Shown: positions 34,914 to 43,672 of the stretch, in pieces
How the letters are laid out: each line of letters begins with the position of its first letter
Position numbering within the stretch: position 1 is the first letter of the stretch
Origin: Pectobacterium aroidearum
GTDB lineage: Bacteria; Pseudomonadota; Gammaproteobacteria; Enterobacterales; Enterobacteriaceae
Assembly: GCF_041228105.1 (NCBI RefSeq)
Contig: NZ_CP166097.1
Coordinates: 5,217,459-5,281,458, forward strand
Direction of reading: 5' to 3'
Length of the DNA: 64,000 bases
The notes under the pieces: model-generated
Told to the model about the DNA's origin: nothing
Databases searched by the model: none
What the model saw: only the letters and a program-made list of their open reading frames with translations
Program-made: the position numbers and the translations under genes

Positions 34914-35750
34914 ATGAAAAAGCAGATTTTGACAGTGACTTTATTGGCCGGGTTGGCTTCCATTTCTGGTGCTGCACAGGCAGATAAATTAGATGACATT
35001 CAGAAGGCGGGCGTGGTGAAAATCGCTGTCTTCGACAGCAACCCGCCGTTTGGCTATGTCGATCCACAGAGTAAAAAACTGGTGGGCTATGACGTGGATA
35101 TCGCCGAGGCGATTGGTAAGGCGCTGGGTGTGAAGGTTGAACTGCGCGCGACGAACCCGGCTAACCGCATTCCGTTGTTAAGCTCGCAGAAAGTCGATCT
35201 GATTGCCGCGAACTTCACCATTACGGATGAACGAGCCAAGCAGGTTAACTTTAGTATCCCTTACTTCGCGACCGGACAAAAATTCATCGCCCGTAAAGGC
35301 GTGCTGAAAACGCCGGAAGACATCAAAACGCTGCGTATCGGCGCGGATAAAGGCACCGTGCAGGAAATTACCCTGCGTGAACATTACCCGACAGCCAAAG
35401 TGATTTCCTACGACGATACGCCGCTGGCCTTCGCTGCGTTGCGTAACGGTAACGTTCAGGCCATCACGCAGGATGATGCCAAGTTAGTCGGCTTACTGGC
35501 TAATGTGCCAGATGCCCAGAAAGCGGAGTTTGAAATCTCTCCGTTCAGCATCACCAAAGAGTATCAGGGCGTCGGGATTCCGAAGGGCGAAGAGCGCCTG
35601 ACAGCGAAGATTAACGACACGCTGATTAATCTGGAAAAACAGGGCGAAGCGAAGACGATCTACGATCGCTGGTTTGGGCCAAGCACGAAATCGGCTCAGC
35701 CGCGCGGCGACTTCACCTTTGCCCCGTTGGATCAGCAACCTAAATCCTGA
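34914..35750 (+). CDS. Polar amino acid ABC transporter substrate-binding protein
   Basis: This periplasmic binding protein of the SBP_bac_3 family has 278 residues. The signal peptide ends at SGAAQA-D. Family features: FGYVDPQSKKLVGYDVDIAEAIGKALG (in parts), the LL-SQKVDLIAANFTIT block and DRWFGP near the C-terminus. It is followed by two permease genes, so it is the receptor of this importer. The ligand cannot be set from sequence; a glutamate, glutamine or similar polar amino acid is likely. Confidence 0.85.
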   Translation: MKKQILTVTLLAGLASISGAAQADKLDDIQKAGVVKIAVFDSNPPFGYVDPQSKKLVGYDVDIAEAIGKALGVKVELRATNPANRIPLLSSQKVDLIAANFTITDERAKQVNFSIPYFATGQKFIARKGVLKTPEDIKTLRIGADKGTVQEITLREHYPTAKVISYDDTPLAFAALRNGNVQAITQDDAKLVGLLANVPDAQKAEFEISPFSITKEYQGVGIPKGEERLTAKINDTLINLEKQGEAKTIYDRWFGPSTKSAQPRGDFTFAPLDQQPKS

Positions 35751-35779
35751 TAGCTGACATCTTCAGTGCTATGATCTTA

Positions 35780-35809
35780 GCCCTCTGCATGCAGAGGGCA
35801 TTTCTATTT
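35780..35809 (+). terminator. Hairpin after the binding protein gene
   Basis: The perfect palindrome GCCCTCTGCATGCAGAGGGC is followed by ATTTCTATTT. It lies between the binding protein and permease genes and probably acts as a leaky terminator that lowers permease expression. Confidence 0.75.
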
Positions 35810-35844
35810 GTACCTCGTAATAATGACAAAGAGAGATAAAACGC

Positions 35845-36588
35845 ATGGATACGGCGCTGCAATCGCTTGAGTCGTGGCTGTTGGCTCCTCAATACCTCAT
35901 CTGGCTGTGGCACGGTTTCCTGATTACGCTGGGTATTTCCCTCAGTACGATCGCCTTGTCCACGGTGCTGGGCTTTCTGTTGGCAGCCGCCAGAGACAGT
36001 CAGGTTCGGGTGCTGAGCAGCGTCGTTGTCGCTTACAGCTCGCTATTCCGTAATACGCCGCTGCTGGTGCAGCTGTTTTTCTGGTATTTCGGTGCCGGTC
36101 AGCTTTTTCCCTCAGAGATGATGCAATGGCTGAACACTCCGCATGTTATTTCGCTGTTGGGCATGACGTTAGCGTGGCCCTCTTTTGAGTTTCTGGCGGG
36201 CTTGGCTGGGCTGACGCTCTACTCCAGCGCGTTTATTGCCGAGGAAATTCGCGCCGGTATTCGCGGTGTGGCGCGTGGGCAGAAGTACGCGGCGCATGCT
36301 CTGGGGTTAACCGGTTGGCAATCCATGCGCTATGTGGTGCTGCCGCAGGCGCTAAAAATTGCCCTGCCGCCGCTGCTTGGGCAATACATGAATATCGTTA
36401 AGAACTCGTCGTTGACGATGGCGATTGGCGTCGCTGAATTGTCCTACGCGTCGCGTCAGGTGGAGACGGAAACCTTACGTACTTTTCAGGCGTTTGGCGT
36501 GGCGACGGTGTTGTACATCGTGATTATTGCCGTGATGGAAGGCTGGGGCATGTGGCGTCAGCAGCGTAGTTTGGCGGAGAGACACTAA
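35845..36588 (+). CDS. Polar amino acid ABC transporter permease 1
   Basis: This is a HisM/GltJ-type membrane subunit of 247 residues with about five hydrophobic segments. The EAA coupling loop is seen as the AEEIRAGIRGV and GQKYAAHALGLTGW segments, followed by QALKIALPPLLGQ. It starts 94 bases after the binding protein stop, beyond a hairpin, and ends one base before the next permease gene. Confidence 0.87.
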   Translation: MDTALQSLESWLLAPQYLIWLWHGFLITLGISLSTIALSTVLGFLLAAARDSQVRVLSSVVVAYSSLFRNTPLLVQLFFWYFGAGQLFPSEMMQWLNTPHVISLLGMTLAWPSFEFLAGLAGLTLYSSAFIAEEIRAGIRGVARGQKYAAHALGLTGWQSMRYVVLPQALKIALPPLLGQYMNIVKNSSLTMAIGVAELSYASRQVETETLRTFQAFGVATVLYIVIIAVMEGWGMWRQQRSLAERH

Positions 36589-36589
36589 G

Positions 36590-37318
36590 ATGGATTTTAC
36601 CGTTATCACCGATAACCTCGGCTATTTGATGTGGGGCACGTTCCCGGAGGGCCCGCTGGGCGGCGCGGCGCTGACGCTGCTGATGAGCCTGCTGGCGGGC
36701 ATCGCGTCTGCCGTTTTGGGGACGATATTGGGCGTGGCGCTGGCGATGTCACGAGGCGTATGGAGCGCGCTGTTGGCGATGGTGCTAGGGTTTTTTCGGG
36801 CGATTCCCGTCATCATGCTGATTTTCTGGACCTACTTCCTGCTGCCGATCGTTTTTGGCGTTGATATCCCTGAAATCACTACGGTGGTGTGTGCGCTGGC
36901 GCTGATCGCCTCGGCGTATCTGGCGCATGGGGTGAAGGCGGGCATTGTCGCGATTGGACGCGGCCAGTGGCAGGCTGGGCTCTCGCTGGGATTAAGCCGC
37001 TGGCAGGTGCTGTGGCAGATTGTCCTGCCGCAGGCGCTGAGGATGATGGTGCCCTCCTTCATTAACCAGTGGATTTCCCTGATTAAAGACACCTCACTGG
37101 CCTACATTGTCGGCGTCGGCGAGCTGACGTTTCTCGCTACCCAGGTCAATAACCGCAGCATGGTTTATCCGATGGAAGTTTTCCTGTTTGTCGCGCTGGT
37201 CTACTTCGTGTTTTGCCTGTCGCTTGAACTGCTGGCTAACCGGGTTAACGCCCGTTTTAACCAGCAGGAAAAACAGCCGAAGCGCCGTTTGCTGTGGTGG
37301 CGGAATAAACCAGCCTGA
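36590..37318 (+). CDS. Polar amino acid ABC transporter permease 2
   Basis: This is a 242-residue membrane subunit of the same family as the preceding gene, with the EAA loop GRGQWQAGLSLGLSRWQ and VLPQALRMMVPSFINQW. The two permeases would form the heterodimeric channel. No ATPase gene follows: the next element is a dispersed repeat and then a gene on the other strand, so the ATPase must be encoded elsewhere. Confidence 0.87.
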   Translation: MDFTVITDNLGYLMWGTFPEGPLGGAALTLLMSLLAGIASAVLGTILGVALAMSRGVWSALLAMVLGFFRAIPVIMLIFWTYFLLPIVFGVDIPEITTVVCALALIASAYLAHGVKAGIVAIGRGQWQAGLSLGLSRWQVLWQIVLPQALRMMVPSFINQWISLIKDTSLAYIVGVGELTFLATQVNNRSMVYPMEVFLFVALVYFVFCLSLELLANRVNARFNQQEKQPKRRLLWWRNKPA

Positions 37319-37328
37319 GACGAATACG

Positions 37329-37437
37329 GGTCACTGAAGCCCGTTATTAGGGGAAACACAGGGGGAGGTTCCCGTAGGGAGGCCTCACCCCTGTGGTCGC
37401 CCCGAGTATCTCGATGCTGAAACGATCGGTATTAAGC
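37329..37437. repeat. Dispersed hairpin repeat, copy C
   Basis: This lies 11 bases after the permease gene and before the convergent yieH. The core hairpin at 37357-37395 is the same as in copy B except for the loop (GTA for GCA). The shared flanks are GTCACTGAAGCCCG and TATCTCGATGCTGAAACGATCG. No open frame is present. Confidence 0.85.
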
Positions 37438-37464
37438 CTGAGTCTGGTCGCCTGAGTGGTACTG

Positions 37465-38130
37465 CTACATCGTGATATTCCAGCCTTTCTCGCGCCAGAT
37501 TTGCGGCAGTTCGCGCATATCGTCGAACATCGTGACCAGCGGGTGATGAATCGGCTGGTTGTGGGGATCGGCACAGTAATAGAACACCGGAATACCCGCC
37601 GCGATGCCAGCCTGTACGCCAGCGGCGGAATCTTCAACCAGAATGCAGTGCTCGATGGGAAGCTGTAGCTGCTCGGCAGCGTGATACAGCACCGCTGGAT
37701 CGGGCTTCCACTTTTTCAGATCGTAGCCGCTGTAGAGATGGTCGCCAAACAGATCAAGCATCTGCGTCAGGCCGAGCGAATGCTGCATCTTACTGACCGG
37801 GCCGTTGGAAACCACGGCCATCGGAACGGTGATGGACTGCACTAGCTCACGTGCGCCCTCGATAGGTTGCAGAGATTCATCAAAAAGACGTTTCACCTCT
37901 TGCCGGAAATGACGCTCCGCATCTTCTACCGATACGGTTAAACCGTGCTGCTGGCTGATGCGGGCAATAATCTCGTACAGCTTCACGCCCTTGTAGGTTT
38001 TTATCACCTCCTCCAGCGATAAGTTCACCCCATACGGGATGAAGATATTCACATAAGCCTGGCAACACAGCACTTCGCTATCAACCAGCGTGCCATCACA
38101 GTCGAAGAAGACGCATTCAATACGGGGCAT
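37465..38130 (-). CDS. yieH: HAD phosphatase YieH (6-phosphogluconate phosphatase)
   Basis: YieH is a cytoplasmic HAD-superfamily phosphatase; the E. coli enzyme acts on 6-phosphogluconate in vitro. I placed the start at ATG 38130 (MPRIECVFFD), with AGGA at the right distance, giving 221 residues as in E. coli; the frame also has a TTG two codons upstream. Motif I DCDGTLVDSE, motif II VVSNGP and motif III/IV KPDP and VEDSAAG are present. It is divergent from adeP, as in E. coli (yieH-yieG). Confidence 0.92.
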   Translation of the reverse strand: MPRIECVFFDCDGTLVDSEVLCCQAYVNIFIPYGVNLSLEEVIKTYKGVKLYEIIARISQQHGLTVSVEDAERHFRQEVKRLFDESLQPIEGARELVQSITVPMAVVSNGPVSKMQHSLGLTQMLDLFGDHLYSGYDLKKWKPDPAVLYHAAEQLQLPIEHCILVEDSAAGVQAGIAAGIPVFYYCADPHNQPIHHPLVTMFDDMRELPQIWREKGWNITM

Positions 38131-38375
38131 GACCAATCCTTATCGATGAAATAAAAGATGAAGCCCTTACTTTAACCAATTGACCCGATATTGCGACCTA
38201 CAAAGCCATTTTTAACGCTATCTTGCGTAAAATCAGGGGGATTTAACCGAGAGAAAACGATGACGTTAATAGGTTCTTCTTATTCGATGAAAAAAAACGT
38301 GGGATCAACGTAAAAACGTAGCGTTTTGTTATAGGATACCCGACGACAGTTACTCCCTTCTTTGGATTGGTACTA

Positions 38376-39713
38376 ATGAATAAATCACAACCCGGTCTTG
38401 CTACCGAGCAGGGCCTGCTGGAGCGCGTGTTTAAACTTAAACAACACGGCACGACAGCACGTACGGAAACGATTGCCGGTTTCACGACGTTTTTGACGAT
38501 GGTCTACATCGTTTTTGTTAACCCGCAAATCCTGGGTGCGGCGGGGATGGATACCAAAGCGGTTTTTGTGACCACCTGCCTGATCGCAGCATTTGGTAGT
38601 ATTTTGATGGGATTGCTGGCTAACCTGCCTGTGGCGCTGGCTCCGGCAATGGGGCTGAATGCGTTTTTCGCGTTTGTTGTCGTGGGGGCGATGGGGCTGC
38701 CATGGCAGGTTGCGATGGGTGCTATTTTCTGGGGCGCAATCGGTTTCCTGTTGCTGACCATCTTCCAGATTCGCTACTGGATGATCGCCAATATTCCGCT
38801 CAGTCTGCGTTTGGGGATCGCCAGCGGTATCGGGCTGTTCATTGCTATGATGGGCTTGAAAAATGCCGGTATTATCGTTCCTAACCCAGAAACACTGGTG
38901 ACGATTGGCAATCTGACCTCACACAGCGTGCTGCTGGGCGCTCTGGGCTTTTTCATTATTGTGGCGCTGGCGTCACGTAATATTCACGCCGCGGTACTGA
39001 TCTCGATCGTGGTAACCACCTCGATTGGCCTGCTGCTGGGCGATGTTAAATTTGCTGGCGTGTTCTCTATGCCACCGAGCGTAACGTCGGTGGTTGGTCA
39101 GGTTGATCTGGCTGGGGCGCTGAACCTCGGAATGTCCGGTATTATTTTCTCTTTCATGCTGGTTAACCTGTTTGACTCCTCCGGTACGCTGATTGGCGTG
39201 ACGGATAAAGCCGGTCTGGTCGATGCGCGCGGTAAGTTCCCGCGTATGAAGCAGGCGCTGTATGTTGACAGCGTTAGCTCTGTGGCTGGTTCGTTTATCG
39301 GGACCTCCTCCGTTACGGCGTATATTGAAAGCTCTTCTGGCGTGTCCGTTGGTGGACGTACTGGCCTGACCGCAGTGGTGGTGGGTCTGCTGTTCCTGCT
39401 GGTGATCTTCCTGTCACCGCTGGCGGGTATGGTGCCTGCCTATGCGGCCGCTGGCGCACTGATTTACGTGGGTGTACTGATGACATCCAGCTTGGCGCGT
39501 GTGAAGTGGGATGACCTGACGGAAGCCGTTCCAGCCTTTATTACCGCGGTGATGATGCCGTTCAGCTTCTCGATTACCGAAGGGATCGCACTGGGTTTCA
39601 TTTCCTACTGTGTGATGAAGTTAGCGACGGGACGCTGGCGTGAAATCAGCCCATGTGTGGTTGTGGTTGCGCTGCTGTTCCTGCTGAAAATCGTGTTTAT
39701 CGACGCGCATTAA
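38376..39713 (+). CDS. adeP: Adenine permease AdeP
   Basis: AdeP (YieG) is a high-affinity adenine/H+ symporter of the AzgA-like NCS2 group. ATG 38376 (MNKSQPGLAT) gives 445 residues, as in E. coli; a TTG three codons upstream is rejected. It has about twelve to fourteen hydrophobic segments and the signatures GFTTFLTMVYIVFVNPQIL, APAMGLNAFFAF and the TSSVTAYIESSSGV re-entrant segment. The long 245-base leader upstream shows no PurR box that I can support. Confidence 0.93.
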   Translation: MNKSQPGLATEQGLLERVFKLKQHGTTARTETIAGFTTFLTMVYIVFVNPQILGAAGMDTKAVFVTTCLIAAFGSILMGLLANLPVALAPAMGLNAFFAFVVVGAMGLPWQVAMGAIFWGAIGFLLLTIFQIRYWMIANIPLSLRLGIASGIGLFIAMMGLKNAGIIVPNPETLVTIGNLTSHSVLLGALGFFIIVALASRNIHAAVLISIVVTTSIGLLLGDVKFAGVFSMPPSVTSVVGQVDLAGALNLGMSGIIFSFMLVNLFDSSGTLIGVTDKAGLVDARGKFPRMKQALYVDSVSSVAGSFIGTSSVTAYIESSSGVSVGGRTGLTAVVVGLLFLLVIFLSPLAGMVPAYAAAGALIYVGVLMTSSLARVKWDDLTEAVPAFITAVMMPFSFSITEGIALGFISYCVMKLATGRWREISPCVVVVALLFLLKIVFIDAH

Positions 39714-39722
39714 TCCGTTCGT

Positions 39723-39745
39723 GGCTCCGGGGTTTTCCCGGAGCC
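39723..39745. terminator. Hairpin between adeP and yieE
   Basis: GGCTCCGGG-GTTTT-CCCGGAGCC lies ten bases after the adeP stop, between convergent genes. It lacks a T tract, so it may work as an mRNA 3' end stabiliser as much as a terminator. Confidence 0.65.
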
Positions 39746-39768
39746 TCAGCCTGTGATGAAGCGGCTGG

Positions 39769-40512
39769 CTACAGTGAGGCGGTAGAGATGGCTTTTTCTA
39801 TCGTATGACTGGTTAATTTCATATAGCGCAAAGACTGGCGCTGCTGCTGTAGAATTTCTCCCGATTTTCTCATGCCCGATGTCGATGTATATTTCCACAT
39901 GATCAATCGGTTAAGTGTAGGGATATGGGCGCAGGCCCAGGCAAGATAATCATCAACATCGCTCATCACTTCTACGGCGGGGGTGCAGGTTGAACGCAGT
40001 CTGCCAGAGGCGGGGTGGAGTTTCAGGTTATTGGGAGGATGGCTGTTTACGCCAGGGATTTTCATCAATGACTGGCGAATGGTGCAGAGTTGCGTTGCTG
40101 CTTCCAGCGGATCGCGCTGAGCATCGATCCACGCTTGTTCGGCCTGCGTCTGCGCCTGCATCTGTGGAACAGCCTGATTTGTTGGCCTGACATGAACGAT
40201 TTCGATATCCATACCCACGCTCCCTTCTTCACTCAGGAGAATAGCGATGGTATTGCCTGCATAGCCGATGCTGAAATTGGGCATGTTGGGATCGGCAAAA
40301 TAAGGGCGTCCTTCAGGGGACTCCAGTAGTGTGGGTAACAGTGGATAGCCGAAAAAATAGAACATCATCTCAGCCAGCAGCACGCGACTTTTCAGATAAC
40401 GCTCGCGGCGTTTGGCTGAAAAACCCTGTGTTGATGAGATGAGCCTATCGGGCAGTCTTTGTAAGTCAGGAAGCGCTTCCGTGCTTGTCCACCTGACAAA
40501 ATGGCAGGTCAT
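39769..40512 (-). CDS. yieE: 4'-phosphopantetheinyl transferase-like protein YieE
   Basis: This 247-residue protein belongs to the Sfp-like phosphopantetheinyl transferases, which attach the CoA-derived arm to carrier proteins. The metal-binding GMDIE (GxDxE) motif is present near residue 99. The second motif, usually W-x-x-K-E-(S/A)-x-x-K, reads CTIRQSLMK, with Gln in the Glu position and no Trp. It lies next to adeP, as yieE lies near yieG in E. coli; no yieF is found between them. Activity is uncertain. Confidence 0.75.
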   Translation of the reverse strand: MTCHFVRWTSTEALPDLQRLPDRLISSTQGFSAKRRERYLKSRVLLAEMMFYFFGYPLLPTLLESPEGRPYFADPNMPNFSIGYAGNTIAILLSEEGSVGMDIEIVHVRPTNQAVPQMQAQTQAEQAWIDAQRDPLEAATQLCTIRQSLMKIPGVNSHPPNNLKLHPASGRLRSTCTPAVEVMSDVDDYLAWACAHIPTLNRLIMWKYTSTSGMRKSGEILQQQRQSLRYMKLTSHTIEKAISTASL

Positions 40513-40702
40513 TGTTCACTCCGTGATCGTGATAAAAGATGGGAACCTATCAGGCATTACCAATGCATATTATCAGACTAATATGTGATCTAAAGAAAAA
40601 TCGATGGATAAATCGGCGATAATTATTAATTAGACACAACGAATTTCCTGCATCGTGTGTTTTGTGGCGCTCCCTCCCTGTCCACCACCTGTCCCGTTTG
40701 TT

Positions 40703-41224
40703 TTAATGGCTCGGCCACCCCAGTGCGGAACGCCGCTGTTTTTCCAGCGTCTGCTTGCGCAACTCATCCGCTGTCACTAATCGCAGCGCCGATGTCGGAC
40801 ACACGCTGACGCAGGAGGGACTCTGGGCGACATCCGCGCACAAATCACATTTGTGAACCTCGCTTTGCGTGAGGTGCGTTTCCCCTTCGTCATTCGACGC
40901 TTTTGTCACCACATTAATGGCGCCGAAAGGACAGGCGACCACACAGCTTTTGCAGCCGATACAGCGGGACTGAATCACCTGAATGCTGTCCCGATCGCGC
41001 ACCAGCGCGTCATTTGGACACACGCTGGCGCAGGGCGCATTTTCACACTGTCGGCACAGAACGGGTACGCTGACGCTGGCGCTTTTAACGACTTTTAGGC
41101 GCGGAAAGAAGTGAGAAGGCCGCAGTTGCGCGCTTTGGCCTCCGCTATGGGCGACCGCACAGGCGATTTCACAGGTCCGGCAGCCGATACACTTTTCTGC
41201 TTCGGCGATAACAAATTGATTCAT
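40703..41224 (-). CDS. hydN: HydN-like 4Fe-4S electron-transfer protein
   Basis: This is a 173-residue polyferredoxin with four cysteine-rich clusters (CIGCRTCEIAC, CRQCENAPCASVC, CIGCKSCVVAC and CDLCADVAQSPSCVSVC). It resembles E. coli HydN, which carries electrons for formate dehydrogenase H. Its start overlaps the aegA stop by four bases (ATGA), so the two form an operon. No formate dehydrogenase gene is nearby. Confidence 0.85.
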   Translation of the reverse strand: MNQFVIAEAEKCIGCRTCEIACAVAHSGGQSAQLRPSHFFPRLKVVKSASVSVPVLCRQCENAPCASVCPNDALVRDRDSIQVIQSRCIGCKSCVVACPFGAINVVTKASNDEGETHLTQSEVHKCDLCADVAQSPSCVSVCPTSALRLVTADELRKQTLEKQRRSALGWPSH

Positions 41225-43245
41225 GAGCGAACCTCCTCGCGAGTTGCGTTCGTTTCGGGACGCTGCGGGTGTGCGGGAATGGCGCCCGTGGCGGCGGTCA
41301 GCCCCATTGTCGCAATCATACCCAGTGCGGCTTTGCGCCCGTCGGCAATGGCGGTCACCACCAGATCGGCACCGCGTACGGCATCACCGCCAGCAAAAAT
41401 ACGTGGATGGTTGGTCTGGCAAGGTATCTGATTATTAAGGGGAGCCGTGATGTAGCCCCAGTTATCCAGACCGATCTCGGCCTCTTCCAGCCACGGCATG
41501 CTGTGCGACTGGAAGCCAAATGCGGTTATCACGGCTTCCGCAGGTTGCACAAATTCTGATCCGGGAATAGGGCGCGGACGGCGACGACCGCTGGCGTCTG
41601 GCTCGCCCAGTTCAGTGCGAACCAGACTAATCCCGCACACTTCGCCCTGTTCATTGAGGCAGATTTTTTGTGGCTGGACGTTAAACATGAACTCCACGCC
41701 TTCTTCACGGGAATTTTTTACCTCTTTTTTCGAGCCGGGCATATTCGCTTCATCGCGACGGTACGCGCAGGTGACGGATACTGCACCTTGTCGAACGGAT
41801 GTGCGTAAGCAGTCCATTGCGGTATCTCCACCGCCGAGCACCACGACGCGTTTGCCCGCCATCGAGATATAAGGCTCGTCGTCTAATTCAGGCAGTCCCA
41901 TGACGTGCTTGGTATTGGCAATCAGGAAAGGGAGCGCATCGAAGACGCCGGGAGCCTCTTCATTATCAATGTTAGCCTTCATGGAGCGGTAGGTGCCTAC
42001 GCCGAGGAAAACGGTGTCATAGTCATCCAGAAGCTGAGCCAGAGAAATATCTTTCCCCACTTCGGTATTCAGCCGGAATTCGATTCCCATCGCGCTGAAT
42101 ACTTCACGGCGATGAATCAGCACCTCTTTATCCAGTTTGAACGACGGGATCCCGAATGTGAGCAGCCCACCAATTTCCGGGTGGCGGTCGAACACGACAG
42201 CCTGCACGCCGTTGCGCGCCAGCACATCGGCGCAGGCTAACCCTGCCGGGCCAGCACCGACGATCGCCGCACGTTTGCCGCTGGGAACGACACGCGTCAT
42301 ATCGGGCGACCAGCCCATTGCCATTGCGGTATCGGTAATGTAGCGCTCTACGTTGCCGATGGTGATGGCGCCGTACTCTTTACCCAGTGTACAGGCCCCT
42401 TCGCATAGCCGATCCTGCGGGCATACCCGGCCGCAGATTTCCGGCAGGCTGCTGGTTTGGTGTGAGAGCTCGACGGCTTCAAGAATCCGCCCCTGTTTCG
42501 CGAGACTTAGTAGTTCGGGAATATTGTTATGCAGCGGACAGGTCCACTCGCAGATCGCACGTTTACCGCAGGAAAGGCAGCGATCAGCCTGATCTTCCGT
42601 CTGCTGAACGGAGAAGCCGTGATAGATTTCATCAAACGTGGAGGTTCTCTGAGTCAGCGGCTTTTTCTCAGCATCCCGGCGCGGCCAGTTTTTTCTTTTA
42701 CTGAGCGGATTGGTCGTCAGCGCTTTCAGCACGGGTGTTTCACGCTGCCAGTGGGAGGCTGAACGCAGCGCCATCGTCTGCTGTTTTTCCTGACGGCGTG
42801 CCGCTAACGTTTGTTCGCTGACCAACTGCAAGGCGTGTGTTGGGCAGGCGGCGACACAGGCTTGCCCTTCTGGACGATCGGCGCAGAGATCGCACTTATG
42901 GGCGACAGTGCTATTGTCCACGGGATTTGTCACCATGGACATCGCACCGAACGGGCAAGCCAGCACACAGCTTTTACAGCCAATGCACTTTTCCTGAACG
43001 AGCTGAATGCTATTGTCTTTTCTGATCAAGGCCTGCGTTGGGCACACGCTGGCGCAGGGGGCATCTTCACAATGGCGACATGTTACGGCAGCCCGCAACG
43101 TTGGCGTATTGAATGCCTTGATTCTGGGCTGAAACACCGTGGTGCTATCTGGATACTGCTCATCGTTGTGTGAAATGACACAGGCGATTTCGCATGCATG
43201 GCACCCCATACAGTCTTGAGTACTGGCAATAACAAACCGGTTCAT
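41221..43245 (-). CDS. aegA: Fe-S oxidoreductase AegA
   Basis: This 674-residue fusion has an N-terminal polyferredoxin like HydN (residues 1-140, four Cys clusters), a central GltD-type Fe-S segment (RCLSCGKRAICEWTCP, about 222-236), and a flavoprotein part with the FAD motif GAGPAG at 330-335 and a second dinucleotide motif GGGDTA at 471-476. E. coli AegA (659 residues) has the same layout and is linked to urate degradation with formate dehydrogenase H. It is first in the aegA-hydN operon. Confidence 0.93.
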   Translation of the reverse strand: MNRFVIASTQDCMGCHACEIACVISHNDEQYPDSTTVFQPRIKAFNTPTLRAAVTCRHCEDAPCASVCPTQALIRKDNSIQLVQEKCIGCKSCVLACPFGAMSMVTNPVDNSTVAHKCDLCADRPEGQACVAACPTHALQLVSEQTLAARRQEKQQTMALRSASHWQRETPVLKALTTNPLSKRKNWPRRDAEKKPLTQRTSTFDEIYHGFSVQQTEDQADRCLSCGKRAICEWTCPLHNNIPELLSLAKQGRILEAVELSHQTSSLPEICGRVCPQDRLCEGACTLGKEYGAITIGNVERYITDTAMAMGWSPDMTRVVPSGKRAAIVGAGPAGLACADVLARNGVQAVVFDRHPEIGGLLTFGIPSFKLDKEVLIHRREVFSAMGIEFRLNTEVGKDISLAQLLDDYDTVFLGVGTYRSMKANIDNEEAPGVFDALPFLIANTKHVMGLPELDDEPYISMAGKRVVVLGGGDTAMDCLRTSVRQGAVSVTCAYRRDEANMPGSKKEVKNSREEGVEFMFNVQPQKICLNEQGEVCGISLVRTELGEPDASGRRRPRPIPGSEFVQPAEAVITAFGFQSHSMPWLEEAEIGLDNWGYITAPLNNQIPCQTNHPRIFAGGDAVRGADLVVTAIADGRKAALGMIATMGLTAATGAIPAHPQRPETNATREEVRS

Positions 43246-43672
43246 TACCTTCTCCCACCCTGGATCCCTCGATCATTGCCTTTATCCTAATAGCTGGATA
43301 ACACCCTGACCTTGATATAGAGCAGGTAAAAAGTCGGTTAATGTTAAATATCGCAGAGGTTATTAATGAAATTATTGAATCGTTTCAGTAAGTTGTGATG
43401 TTATGCAAAAGTAATGTCATGGTTGCATATAACCTTGTTTTTTATCTGGTTTACAGTGGTTTACCCTAGGTAAAAATTCTGGTTTTCATGATTTTTGTTA
43501 ATTTTTTCATGAAATAACTCGTTACTTTTCCTTACGCCCCTCATAATGTCGGGCGCTATTTAAACGCAGCAAAACAGTGTTGCAGCTAAATAACGTTTTT
43601 ACGGCATTTTCATTATGAATCAATAACAGGGCTTTGCTCAGGGTTAATGGATTGTCACTAAGGGATAGTGTT
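43246..43672. promoter_or_regulatory. aegA / lipoprotein operon divergent region
   Basis: This 427-base AT-rich gap holds no gene. Seen in it: an inverted repeat TTATCC/GGATAA (43282-43301), a palindrome TTTACC-CTA-GGTAAA (43460-43474), and a direct repeat TTTTCATGA at 43483-43491 and 43504-43512, 21 bases apart (two helical turns). These may be regulator sites for the lipoprotein operon. I saw no convincing FNR box. Confidence 0.5.

Noticed and set aside
38260..38340. PurR box or purine riboswitch upstream of adeP
   Set aside because: The ACGTAAAAACGTAGCGT stretch has the wrong length for the PurR palindrome, and no riboswitch core could be drawn.
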